Source of the DNA: CAZOMR01 sp964580655
GTDB taxonomy: Bacteria > RBG-13-61-14 > CAZOMR01
Assembly: GCA_964580655.1 (NCBI GenBank)
Contig: CAZOMR010000016.1
Coordinates: 1-25,694, forward strand
DNA: 25,694 nucleotides
Direction: 5' to 3'
The notes beneath the pieces are model-generated. The model saw nothing but the letters and a program-made list of their open reading frames with translations. It was not told where the DNA came from and made no database searches. The position numbers and the translations under genes are program-made. Positions 8,863 through 17,038 of this stretch are shown in pieces. How positions within the stretch are numbered: the stretch's first letter is position 1; each line of letters opens with the position of its first letter.

Positions 8863-10281
8863 ATGAAAAAACTCCTGGTCATCGGTCTGGACTGTGCCGC
8901 ACCTCAACTCGTGTTCGAGCAATTCAAGGATGATCTTCCTAACCTGACTCGGCTTGCGAGCCAGGGCGTGGCCGCGAATCTCTTGTCCACCATTCCGCCG
9001 ATCACAGTCCCGGCCTGGACAGCAATGATGACCTCAAAGGACCCTGGCATGCTCGGGTTCTATGGATTCCGAAACCGCTCAAGCTACGGTTACGAGGATT
9101 TGTATTTTGCAAATGCCAGGTTCGTGAAAGAGAAAACCGTGTGGAACTACCTGTCCCGCAACCGCATGGCCTCGCTGGTCTTCGGTGTGCCGCAGACATA
9201 TCCTCCCAAGCCGCTTAACGGCATCCTTGTAAGCTCCTTCCTTACTCCCAACAAGGATGTGCAATATACCTGGCCTGATGAAGTCAAGGGCGAGCTGGAC
9301 CAGGCCGCGGGCGGAAACTATATCATTGATGTGGAGGAGTTCCGCACGGAAAACAAGGACGGCCTGCTCGAACAGATATACGAGATGACGGCCGCGCGCT
9401 TCAGAGCCTTCAAGCATTTCTATAAAAAACAGGAATGGCCGTTTGCAATGATCGTTGAAATGGGGACTGATCGCATCCACCATGGTTTCTGGAGATACTT
9501 TGACAGGTCACACAGGCTATATGAGCCGGGCAACAGATACGAGAACGCCATCCATGATTATTATGTGTATCTGGACAAGGAGATCGGAGGGCTGTTAGAG
9601 CTTCTGGACAGCGAGACCTCGGTGATGGTGGTATCCGACCACGGCGCCAAGACCATGCACGGCGCTATCTGTGTTAATGAATGGCTACAGCAGGAGGGCC
9701 TGCTCACCCTGAAGGAGAAGCCCAGAGAGCAGACCCGGCTCAAGATGAACATGATTGACTGGAAGAACACCAGGGTCTGGGGCGAGGGCGGTTATTACGG
9801 CCGGATATTTCTCAATGTCAAGGGCCGCGAGCCGGAAGGGGTTATCCCGGAGGATGAATACGAATCCTTCCGTGCGGATCTCAGGGCACGGCTTGAGGCT
9901 ATCGAGGACGAGAAAGGGAAGAACATAGGCACCCGTGTTTTCACTCCGGAGGAAGCCTATCGCGAGGCCAGGAACATCCCTCCGGACTTGATCGTTTATT
10001 TCGGGAACCTGGACTGGCGCTCCGCAGGGAGCGTGGGCACCGGTACGGTTCATCTATATGAGAATGATACCGGGCCAGACGATGCAAACCACGCGGAAAA
10101 CGGGACATTTATATGGAATATGCCAAAGGACAGGTTCGTGGAGATAAAGGACACATACTCCATCTTTGACATTGCGCCATCAATACTCACATACCTCGGG
10201 ATCGAGGTCCCACCTGATATGATTGGAAGGAGTTTGATCTCGCAAGATGTAGCTGTCCGCAAAGGAGGAATGACAGGATGA
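8863..10281 (+). CDS. alkaline-phosphatase-superfamily phosphohydrolase/phosphodiesterase (COG3379-like)
   Basis: The 472-residue protein begins with LLVIGLD, where D10 is the first metal ligand, and PITVPAWT, where T53 is the likely nucleophile. It continues with MGTDRIHHGFW (D203, H207) and VSDHG (D259, H260), then a late histidine in NHAENGTFIW. These are the two-metal ligands of nucleotide pyrophosphatase/phosphodiesterase and phosphomutase-like enzymes. The C/S-x-P-x-R sulfatase signature is absent. No signal peptide is present, so it should act in the cytoplasm. The start lies 10 bp after sat, and the stop overlaps the cysC ATG by four bases, so it is translated with the PAPS enzymes. 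A substrate among APS, PAPS, PAP or a related phosphoester is an inference from context. Confidence 0.85.
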   Translation: MKKLLVIGLDCAAPQLVFEQFKDDLPNLTRLASQGVAANLLSTIPPITVPAWTAMMTSKDPGMLGFYGFRNRSSYGYEDLYFANARFVKEKTVWNYLSRNRMASLVFGVPQTYPPKPLNGILVSSFLTPNKDVQYTWPDEVKGELDQAAGGNYIIDVEEFRTENKDGLLEQIYEMTAARFRAFKHFYKKQEWPFAMIVEMGTDRIHHGFWRYFDRSHRLYEPGNRYENAIHDYYVYLDKEIGGLLELLDSETSVMVVSDHGAKTMHGAICVNEWLQQEGLLTLKEKPREQTRLKMNMIDWKNTRVWGEGGYYGRIFLNVKGREPEGVIPEDEYESFRADLRARLEAIEDEKGKNIGTRVFTPEEAYREARNIPPDLIVYFGNLDWRSAGSVGTGTVHLYENDTGPDDANHAENGTFIWNMPKDRFVEIKDTYSIFDIAPSILTYLGIEVPPDMIGRSLISQDVAVRKGGMTG

Positions 10282-10877
10282 AGGGTTTTACGCTATGGTT
10301 TACCGGACTTTCAGGTTCGGGAAAGTCCACACTGGCGAGGGCTGTGGAGGAGATACTGCTTGAGCGGGGCATGAAGGTCGAGGTGCTGGACGGGGATGTG
10401 GTGCGGCAGAATCTGAGCAAGGGCCTGGGCTTCAGCAAGGAGGACAGGGATATAAACATCCGCAGAATAGGCTGGGTCTGCCATATCCTGACCCGCAATG
10501 ATGTGGTGGCCATAGGTGCGGCCATCTCGCCCTACAAGAAGATCAGGGACGAAAACCGAAAGCTCATAGGCAGATTTGTGGAGGTTTACTGCAAATGCCC
10601 GATAGAGGTCTTGAAGGAACGCGATCCCAAGGGCATGTATAAGAAGGCCTTAAAAGGAGAGATCAAGAACTTCACCGGCATCTCCGATCCTTACGAACCC
10701 CCGGAGAATCCAGAGATTATGATCGAGACCGACAAAGAATCAGTGGATGAAAGCGTGAACAAGATCATCCGCACCCTGGAGCTTATGGGCTACATACCGG
10801 CTTCCGGGACAGAGGACTACTCCCCGGAGGAAGAGGAAAAGATCAAACAGCGGCTCAGAGACCTGGGATATATCTAA
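10278..10877 (+). CDS. cysC: adenylylsulfate (APS) kinase
   Basis: This 199-residue kinase has the P-loop GLSGSGKST at residues 10-18, then LDGDVVRQNLSKGLGFSKEDRD, which is the APS-binding signature, and later NFTGISDPYEPPENPE, the usual lid/C-terminal motif. It phosphorylates APS at the 3' hydroxyl to make PAPS. A C-terminal tail rich in charged residues extends slightly past the common CysC core. Its ATG overlaps the stop of the hydrolase gene and a GGAGG lies upstream, so it is translationally coupled. No PAPS reductase or sulfotransferase is in the window, so whether PAPS feeds assimilation or sulfation is not resolved. Confidence 0.97.
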   Translation: MKGFTLWFTGLSGSGKSTLARAVEEILLERGMKVEVLDGDVVRQNLSKGLGFSKEDRDINIRRIGWVCHILTRNDVVAIGAAISPYKKIRDENRKLIGRFVEVYCKCPIEVLKERDPKGMYKKALKGEIKNFTGISDPYEPPENPEIMIETDKESVDESVNKIIRTLELMGYIPASGTEDYSPEEEEKIKQRLRDLGYI

Positions 10878-10912
10878 ACCAGATGTTGCAGTTAAGGGCG
10901 AAATAATTACAC

Positions 10913-10938
10913 CGCAAAGGCGCAAAGGACGCAAAGAA
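10913..10938 (+). repeat. three tandem CGCAAAGG-type units
   Basis: CGCAAAGG at 10913-10920, CGCAAAGGA at 10921-10929 and CGCAAAGAA at 10930-10938 form a short degenerate tandem array after cysC. Similar short intergenic words occur in many environmental bacterial genomes. There are no spacers, so it is not a CRISPR array. Confidence 0.7.
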
Positions 10939-10949
10939 GAGAGTATAAA

Positions 10950-10987
10950 GTTCAAGAATCAGCACGAGGCTGATGATCACCGTGAAC
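10950..10987 (+). repeat. intergenic stem-loop, REP-like
   Basis: ATCAGC (10958-10963) pairs with GCTGAT (10969-10974) around a five-base loop. An outer GTTCA (10950-10954) pairs with TGAAC (10983-10987) across an internal loop. No T-run follows, so it is not an intrinsic terminator. Confidence 0.4.
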
Positions 10988-10999
10988 CTTTTCATAGAT

Positions 11000-11067
11000 G
11001 AGATTTGAGATTCCTGCGAAGCAGGATGTGTGTGAGATTTGAGATTTGAGATTCCTGCGAAGCAGGA
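11000..11067 (+). repeat. 27-bp direct repeat pair containing a hairpin
   Basis: The segment 11000-11026 is repeated exactly at 11041-11067, with a 41-bp period. Each copy carries a GAGATTT word and the inverted repeat TTCCTGC-GAA-GCAGGA; copy 2 extends the stem to TTCCTGC/GCAGGAA. An additional GAGATTT word sits at 11034-11040. The repeat ends 13 bp before the M1 peptidase start and could affect mRNA structure there. Confidence 0.85.
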
Positions 11068-11080
11068 AACCTTTTGGGGG

Positions 11081-13078
11081 ATGAACATGTCAGGAAATTA
11101 TTTCAATGCTAAGGTCTTGTTTCCGTGTTTTATCATCCTGCTTTTCGCCAGTAAGGTTTCGGCCCAGCCGGTTTTATTCAAGGAGCCCTTAAGCCCGCGC
11201 ATCGCCAACTATGATATAGATGTGCGGCTGGATGCGGAAGATCGGATGATCTATGCGAGTGAATTACTCACCTGGCACAACAAGACCAAAGATACTATCA
11301 CCGAATTGCAGTTTCATCTCTACCCCAATGCCTTTCGCAATACTGAATCTACATTCTTGAAAGACAAGAGCCGCAAGGATCTGAAAGAACTGATTAAAGG
11401 TGATGGCTGGGGCTTCATAGAGGTAACGGGAATCACACTCGCTTCGGGCGAGGACCTGACCGCGGACATGGAATACATTCAGCCTGACGATGATAACGAG
11501 TATGACAAGACAGTGCTTCGCCTGCCGCTTCCCCGGGCGATCCAGCCGGGTGATTCCATAAAGGTGAACATTGATTTCACGACAAAGTTGCCGGAGCCTC
11601 CATTCGCCCGTTCCGGCTGTAAGAAGGAATTTTTCTTCGTTTCCCAGTGGTTTCCGAAAGTCGGGGTATACGAGGACGGCAAATGGAATTGCCACCAGTA
11701 CCACCCGACCACGGAGTTCTTCGCGGACTTCGGGGTCTATAATGTGCGCATGACTGTTCCGGGGGAAAACATCGTTGGCGCAACCGGCCTGGAATTCAAG
11801 CGAATAAACAACGGCGACGGCACCGCAACCCACTTCTATCATGCGGAGGACGTGCATGATTTCGCCTGGACCACCAGTCCGAATTTTGTCGAGTTCAAAG
11901 GCACGACCCAGGATGTGGACATCCGGGTTCTCATGCAGAAAGGTCACAAGCGCCAGGGAGAGCGCCACCTTGAGGCCGCGAAGTTGGGCGTGGAGTATTT
12001 TCAAAACTGGTTTGGTGACTATCCTTATCCTAATTTGACGGTGGTTGATCCGCGGCACGGCGCGCATGGTGCCGGCGGCATGGAGTATCCTACCTTGATC
12101 ACAGCCGGGACTTTCACCGGAATGCCCAAAACAGTGCGCGCTCCGGAGATGGTGATCATTCACGAGTTCGGACATAATTTCTGGTATCACATGGTGGCGT
12201 CCAACGAGTTTGAACATGCCTGGCTGGATGAAGGGGTCAATACATACTCCGAGATACAGATAATGAAAGACATCTGGGGAAAAGCCAGTGCGGCTGATCT
12301 CGCGGGTATCAAGGCGGATGACATGCAGATGCGCAGGTTCTCATACATTGCGGCCCCGGACTCTGATCCGATTGAAAGAAATGCCTGGGAATACTACTCC
12401 AGAGGCAGTTACAGTGCCATGGCTTACTCCAAGCCGGCCTTGATGCTCGTAACCCTGGAAAACTATCTCGGAAGGGAAACCATGCATAAGGTCATGCGAG
12501 CATATTTTGAACGCTGGAAGTTCAAGCATCCAAAGACTAAAGACTTTGTTGATGTCGCGAATGAGTTCGCGGGCGAGAACCTTGACTGGTATTTCAATCA
12601 GGCGCTATATTCAAACGCGGTGCTTGACTACTCCCTTGACTATGTCTCAAGCGAGAAGATAGAAAAAGGCCAGGGGTATGATTATACTCTCTCGGTGTCG
12701 GATGATGCCTCGACAAAGGCGCTTGAGCCCGATACCGAAACAATGTACCTGAGCAAGGTGCAGGTCCGGCGTCTGGGGGGATTCAAATTTCCCGTGGAGA
12801 TAGAGGTGATATTTGAAAACGGGGAAAAGATTCACGAGACATGGGATGGAAGGGATTACTGGAAGAAATATCAATACATCAAGCCCTCCAAACTGGTCTC
12901 AGCCACGCTTGACCCGGAATTCAAGGTCCCTCTTGACATCAACTGGTATAACAACAGCCGAACAGTGAAAGAGCAGAAGAAAGCCGAAAAGGGTGCTAAT
13001 GTATATCTCGACATGATGAAATTCCTCATCAAACAGCATGAATTTGACAAGGGTAATATCAATAAAAAGGGAGGGTGA
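11081..13078 (+). CDS. exported M1-family zinc metallopeptidase
   Basis: The zinc site HEFGH (H361, E362, H365) is followed after 18 residues by the third ligand in WLDEG (E384), the M1 spacing. GGMEY at residues 332-336 is a variant of the substrate-binding GAMEN motif. A tyrosine in SAMAYSKPA probably supplies the transition-state Tyr. The N-terminus (FPCFIILLFASKVSA-QP) is a signal peptide, so the enzyme should be periplasmic or secreted. M1 enzymes are typically aminopeptidases. The start is ATG 11081 or the in-frame ATG 11087, which has GGGGG six bases upstream. A longer frame from 11039 would translate the intergenic repeat and is not credible. It is the first of four consecutive exported-protein genes. 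Confidence 0.93.
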   Translation: MNMSGNYFNAKVLFPCFIILLFASKVSAQPVLFKEPLSPRIANYDIDVRLDAEDRMIYASELLTWHNKTKDTITELQFHLYPNAFRNTESTFLKDKSRKDLKELIKGDGWGFIEVTGITLASGEDLTADMEYIQPDDDNEYDKTVLRLPLPRAIQPGDSIKVNIDFTTKLPEPPFARSGCKKEFFFVSQWFPKVGVYEDGKWNCHQYHPTTEFFADFGVYNVRMTVPGENIVGATGLEFKRINNGDGTATHFYHAEDVHDFAWTTSPNFVEFKGTTQDVDIRVLMQKGHKRQGERHLEAAKLGVEYFQNWFGDYPYPNLTVVDPRHGAHGAGGMEYPTLITAGTFTGMPKTVRAPEMVIIHEFGHNFWYHMVASNEFEHAWLDEGVNTYSEIQIMKDIWGKASAADLAGIKADDMQMRRFSYIAAPDSDPIERNAWEYYSRGSYSAMAYSKPALMLVTLENYLGRETMHKVMRAYFERWKFKHPKTKDFVDVANEFAGENLDWYFNQALYSNAVLDYSLDYVSSEKIEKGQGYDYTLSVSDDASTKALEPDTETMYLSKVQVRRLGGFKFPVEIEVIFENGEKIHETWDGRDYWKKYQYIKPSKLVSATLDPEFKVPLDINWYNNSRTVKEQKKAEKGANVYLDMMKFLIKQHEFDKGNINKKGG

Positions 13079-13079
13079 G

Positions 13080-13760
13080 ATGAAAGTAACAGGAGTTGTA
13101 AAAAAACTCGCGTTCTTCGGAATTCTTGCTATCTTGGCTTCATCATCGGCCTGCAAGGGTGAGAAGGCAGAACCGGCAAAAGCAGAGCCTGAAAAAGCAG
13201 AACCTGCGAAAGGAGTGAGCAAAGTGGATAAAGCATTACTGGAAAAACCGATAGAGGATCTGACTGCTCAAGACATGTCAAAGATGATCGCGGTGATCGA
13301 GACCAACCACGGAACGATCAAGTTTAAGTTCTTCCCGGATGATGCTCCCGGGCACTGCAGGAACTTCATCAAGCTGGCGAGGAAAGGCTTCTACGACGGC
13401 CTGATATTCCATCGTGTGATCAAGGGCTTCATGATCCAGGGAGGATGCCCGAATGGCACCGGCACAGGCGGTCCGGGCTGGAATATCAAGGCGGAATTTA
13501 ACGATAACCCACATCTCAAGGGCACCGTATCAATGGCACGCTCCCGCGACCCGAACAGCGCAGGCTCACAGTTCTTCATCTGTCTAGCCCCCCAGCCCTC
13601 TCTTGATCACAATTACACCGTCTTCGGACAGGTCGCAGAGGGCCAGGATGTCGTGGATAAAATCGGAGGCCTTCCCACAACCGGCCCACGCGCAAGACCA
13701 GCGGACAAGCCCCTCAAGGACGCGGTGATGCAGAAGGTATATATCGAACTGGCGGAATAA
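13080..13760 (+). CDS. cyclophilin-type peptidyl-prolyl isomerase, predicted lipoprotein
   Basis: The first residues MKVTGVVKKLAFFGILAILASSSAC form a lipoprotein signal ending in a lipobox-like SSAC. A low-complexity linker of lysine/glutamate/alanine/proline repeats (GEKAEPAKAEPEKAEPAK) follows. The cyclophilin domain occupies the rest, with FHRVIKGFMIQGG (the catalytic arginine) and SQFFICLAP motifs intact. It should catalyse proline cis-trans isomerisation at the cell envelope. ATG 13080 overlaps the M1 peptidase end region directly (GAGGGTGAGATG supplies the ribosome-binding site), indicating the same operon. An upstream in-frame start at 13038 would place non-signal residues before the signal peptide and is rejected. 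Confidence 0.93.
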   Translation: MKVTGVVKKLAFFGILAILASSSACKGEKAEPAKAEPEKAEPAKGVSKVDKALLEKPIEDLTAQDMSKMIAVIETNHGTIKFKFFPDDAPGHCRNFIKLARKGFYDGLIFHRVIKGFMIQGGCPNGTGTGGPGWNIKAEFNDNPHLKGTVSMARSRDPNSAGSQFFICLAPQPSLDHNYTVFGQVAEGQDVVDKIGGLPTTGPRARPADKPLKDAVMQKVYIELAE

Positions 13761-13791
13761 AATAGAAATGCCTTGAACATGAAGCCTGGCA

Positions 13792-14460
13792 ATGAAAGAA
13801 AATCTGCTCAAAGCCTTTTGCATTTTCATGGTTTTATTCCATTGCCCTTTTCCGGCTTCTTCAGAAAATCAAACATCCGCCGGCAAGCAGGCCGAGAAAT
13901 CTCTCCTTGAGCGCTTCACACCTGAACAGCGGGACAGGCTCTTGGCAGGTGACGCGATTTATGAGTCTCTTTTGATTGAAAATCCGGATGGCTCCACCAG
14001 TGCGTATGGCCAGACCACGGCGATAATCAATGCGCCGGTTGAGGAGTGCTTCAGGATGTTCTGCGAGTTCGATAATTGGCGCCTTTATTTTCCCAGAATA
14101 AAAACCAGCAGGGTGATCAAGACCTCCGAGGATAGCAAAAGGCTCGTGTTTTACAAGGAGCTAGATTATATTTTGACTACCATAAAATATACTCAAACCC
14201 TGACTGTTGACCCCGAGGCTCATCGGGTGGATTTTACAATAGACCCCACAGGTATAAACGATATAAAAGCCTCAGAAGGGTATTTCATCTTTGAAAAAAT
14301 GAACGAGAACACCTTATTATTTACATACGCCCTGACAAAGATGGATATAGGAATCAAGATTCCAGGATTCATCCAGAATTATATGGCATCACGCGACCTC
14401 CCTGGAGTGGCGGTTAACATCAAGAAGCGCATGGAATCAGGGGGCAAGTGGAAAAAATAA
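13792..14460 (+). CDS. exported SRPBCC/START-like (polyketide cyclase-type) protein
   Basis: The 222-residue product has an N-terminal signal peptide (LLKAFCIFMVLFHCPFPASS). The region from about residue 75 to 215 has the helix-grip pattern: a strand-rich start (TTAIINAPVEECFRMFCEFD), then FFPRIKTSR-like and FTYALTKMDIG segments, and a final long helix (MASRDLPGVAVNIKKRM). This resembles the cyclase/dehydrase (START-like) hydrophobic-ligand binding fold. The ligand is unknown. It sits 31 bp after the cyclophilin gene and precedes a mannosidase, so it probably belongs to the envelope operon. The ribosome-binding site is weak. A purely unrelated exported protein is possible. Confidence 0.68.
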   Translation: MKENLLKAFCIFMVLFHCPFPASSENQTSAGKQAEKSLLERFTPEQRDRLLAGDAIYESLLIENPDGSTSAYGQTTAIINAPVEECFRMFCEFDNWRLYFPRIKTSRVIKTSEDSKRLVFYKELDYILTTIKYTQTLTVDPEAHRVDFTIDPTGINDIKASEGYFIFEKMNENTLLFTYALTKMDIGIKIPGFIQNYMASRDLPGVAVNIKKRMESGGKWKK

Positions 14461-14461
14461 A

Positions 14462-14480
14462 GTTAAGGCCAGGCCTTAAC
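14462..14480 (+). other. near-perfect palindrome between the SRPBCC and GH38 genes
   Basis: GTTAAGGCC and GGCCTTAAC flank a single central A: a 19-bp near-perfect inverted repeat, starting two bases after a stop codon. No T-run follows, so it could be an mRNA-stabilising hairpin, a weak or Rho-type terminator, or an operator. Confidence 0.5.
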
Positions 14481-14515
14481 TTGTAGCTTAACAGAGAATT
14501 AGGGATGATCCGGCC

Positions 14516-17032
14516 ATGGAGCGAAAAATTAAAAAACCCGGACTTGCCTTTCTTTTCAGCCTGGGCTTTAATCTGGTTATCATGACGGCTTTTTCCGGAC
14601 AGGCTTTTCAATCGGATGACGAGGCCCTGCTCCGCGAGCAACTGGGCATTCCTCCGGATGCGAATGAGGTCATCATCTTCGCACAGTCAAGCCACTGGGA
14701 CCCGGACTGGCTCCTGACCGCGGATCAATACCAGCGACTCCTCACTGACAAGACCCTGGACAAGGCCTTGGAAGAACTGGATAAAAACCCTAGATACATC
14801 TATTCAGTGGAGTGCATGTTCTTCTTCAAGAGATACTGGGACACACACCCGGAAAAGCAGGCTGTCCTGCGGGATTATGCCAACCAGGGCCGCATACGGT
14901 TCACCGGCACAGGCATCACCACCCCTGACACCCTCCTTCCTGAGCAGGAAAACCTTATCCGTGATTACCTTGCCGGGTTTGAGTGGCTGAAAAAGCAGGG
15001 CATAAACGCGGACCCGAAGCTCGCGTATCTTCCGGATTGCTTCGGCCATTCCCCTACCCTGCCATCCATTCTCCGTGAACTCGGATATAAATACACGGCC
15101 TTCGCACGCATTGACGGCATGTATTTTATTGCAACAGACTACCGGCCCAGAAGCGCATACCCCACACCGGGGTCCAGCGCTGAACTCCTTGGAAAAAAGC
15201 ACCGCACACTGGACTTCGTGTGGCAGGCCCCGGATGGCTCCGAGGTGCTCGCACACTGGAACGCATATACATATATGCAGGGCGACATGATTGACCACTC
15301 CGGGGTTGTGCATGTATTCAGCATCCATCTCGGGATACCCGCCCGGTCCACGAAAAAGACCAATGCCAAGATAGATTCCTACATCCGCCAGCTTCGCCAT
15401 CTCTCGCGCACAGGATATATGTTCTGCCCCATCGGAGGGGATTTCAACCCCCCTGTCCCGGACCTGGTCAGCATCCTGGACACCTACAACCGCGACCGCT
15501 ACCCGGAGACAGGCGTGTTTGCACTGCTCGCCGGCCTGGAAGATTACATGAGACTGGTCGAGTTCCACAAGGATGAACTGCCTGTCCTGGCACTTGACAT
15601 CAATCCACTCTGGATGGGATTCTATTCAAGCAGACCGGAACTGAAACAGCGATGCCGAAACCTGTCCCGCGATCTCATTCTCGCAGAGAGCCTGGGCATC
15701 CTGGCCCAAGATCAAGGCCATACCGGGGCATACCCTGACCTGGCATGGCCGTGGGAGGTATCCCTTTTCTCCAACCACCACGACTTCATAACAGGAACCT
15801 CTCCGGACCGGGTTTATGTAAAGGAGCAAATCCCTGTTCTCAAGGATGCCCAGGCCCGTGTTGATGATGCCCTGGAATCCCTGACCGAAAAGCTGAACCT
15901 GCCTGCCGGAGCATGCCCACCAGCCATCAGGTGGAATATGGCCGGCTCTACCCTCAAGGTGGAGAATGAATTCTACATCGTGGAGATAGATGCGAAAAAG
16001 GGAGGGTGTATCTCCCGATGGTATGACAGAGCGGAAGACAGGGACATGCTTTCAGGGCCTTCAAATGATGTAGTGCTCTATCAAGATACCGGGGGGCTCT
16101 GGCGCATGGGCCACGAGCTGATAACAGGAAAATTCAGGGAGCTCGCAAGGGCAAGTGAGGTTCCAGCCGAGATCAATGCCCGGGAAAAAAACGGGATACT
16201 CGTCGTTACCGTGGCAAGCGAACTGGAGGGACGCCGCTTCCTCCGATATGTCTATTTCAGGTCAGATGAGCCGCTTGTGAGGATGAAGCTAAGGGGGTCT
16301 CTCAACAGAGGCCGCACTGCAACTGTCTGTTTCCGCACTGCTGTTTCTCCGGGCAGATTCATCCAGGAGGTCCCATTCGGGGTACTGGAACGGCCTCTTA
16401 AGAAAAATTTCGACCCCACATTCTGGGCCGTGAAAAACTGGATAGACCTTGTAGATTACTCTGAAGAATTCGGCGTGAATCTCGCCATAGCCGCACCAGC
16501 CGCAGTCCATGCCAGCGAGAGCGGATCGCTTGAGATGATTGCACTTCGCTATACTCCCCAGGAGAGGGTATTGGGCATGCCAGTCCTTTCCTTTCCGGCT
16601 ATCGGCTCGGACCCTTACGAGCATGAATTTGAATACGGCTTCTTTTCGCACGGACATAAGGACTGGCTTGAGCGAAGCGTGTTCTCGCAGGCACAAACCG
16701 TGCTCAATGATTCCTGGATCGCTCCGGAAAAACCTGACATCCAGGGGCTTGCCCTTTCGCTTGTCCAAACGGATCGCAAGGATGTGGTCGTTACCTCCTT
16801 GAAAAAAGCTGAATCAGGCAACGGCGTGATAGTCAGGCTCCTGCGATATGCCCCGGAGCCTGTAACAGTGCGCTTGACTTACTCGGGCCATGAAGGGTCT
16901 GGAGGAAGAGATGTTAAAGAGGCTTTTCGCACTGACGCGCTCGAGCGAGTCCAGAAACCGCTTGAGGTCCGGGATGGCAATGTGGAACTGGAGATGCCTT
17001 ACTCTCTGGCCACGGTGCTCTTGCTGTTCTAG
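14516..17032 (+). CDS. secreted GH38-type alpha-mannosidase-like glycosidase
   Basis: The 838-residue protein starts with a signal peptide (AFLFSLGFNLVIMTAFSGQAF). The GH38 N-terminal catalytic motif HWDPDW is at H60-W65 (a zinc-binding His/Asp pair in this family). YLPDCFGHS at about 172-179 contains the nucleophile Asp D174. A further motif SNHHDFITGTSPDR fits the family's late catalytic/zinc histidine. The C-terminal half is a beta-rich region typical of GH38 C-terminal domains. The enzyme would cleave alpha-mannosides outside the cytoplasm by a retaining, zinc-dependent mechanism. The length is shorter than the roughly 1000 residues of the common cytosolic bacterial GH38 enzymes. It may act on host, algal or microbial glycans. 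Its stop faces the DUF362 gene six bases away. Confidence 0.86.
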   Translation: MERKIKKPGLAFLFSLGFNLVIMTAFSGQAFQSDDEALLREQLGIPPDANEVIIFAQSSHWDPDWLLTADQYQRLLTDKTLDKALEELDKNPRYIYSVECMFFFKRYWDTHPEKQAVLRDYANQGRIRFTGTGITTPDTLLPEQENLIRDYLAGFEWLKKQGINADPKLAYLPDCFGHSPTLPSILRELGYKYTAFARIDGMYFIATDYRPRSAYPTPGSSAELLGKKHRTLDFVWQAPDGSEVLAHWNAYTYMQGDMIDHSGVVHVFSIHLGIPARSTKKTNAKIDSYIRQLRHLSRTGYMFCPIGGDFNPPVPDLVSILDTYNRDRYPETGVFALLAGLEDYMRLVEFHKDELPVLALDINPLWMGFYSSRPELKQRCRNLSRDLILAESLGILAQDQGHTGAYPDLAWPWEVSLFSNHHDFITGTSPDRVYVKEQIPVLKDAQARVDDALESLTEKLNLPAGACPPAIRWNMAGSTLKVENEFYIVEIDAKKGGCISRWYDRAEDRDMLSGPSNDVVLYQDTGGLWRMGHELITGKFRELARASEVPAEINAREKNGILVVTVASELEGRRFLRYVYFRSDEPLVRMKLRGSLNRGRTATVCFRTAVSPGRFIQEVPFGVLERPLKKNFDPTFWAVKNWIDLVDYSEEFGVNLAIAAPAAVHASESGSLEMIALRYTPQERVLGMPVLSFPAIGSDPYEHEFEYGFFSHGHKDWLERSVFSQAQTVLNDSWIAPEKPDIQGLALSLVQTDRKDVVVTSLKKAESGNGVIVRLLRYAPEPVTVRLTYSGHEGSGGRDVKEAFRTDALERVQKPLEVRDGNVELEMPYSLATVLLLF

Positions 17033-17038
17033 CTTATT

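Noticed and set aside
8863..10281. Reading the AP-superfamily gene as a second sulfatase
   Set aside because: There is no C/S-x-P-x-R formylglycine motif; the nucleophile position is a threonine in PAWT and there is no export signal.
10913..10938. Possible CRISPR-like array
   Set aside because: The units are 8-9 bp with no spacers, so this is a simple tandem repeat.
11039..11080. N-terminal extension of the M1 peptidase through the repeat region
   Set aside because: It would translate the 27-bp repeat and place 14 residues before the signal peptide; ATG 11081/11087 has GGGGG upstream.
11264..12217. 317-codon minus-strand open frame opposite the M1 peptidase
   Set aside because: It is antisense to the zinc-site region, has no recognisable domain and no ribosome-binding site.
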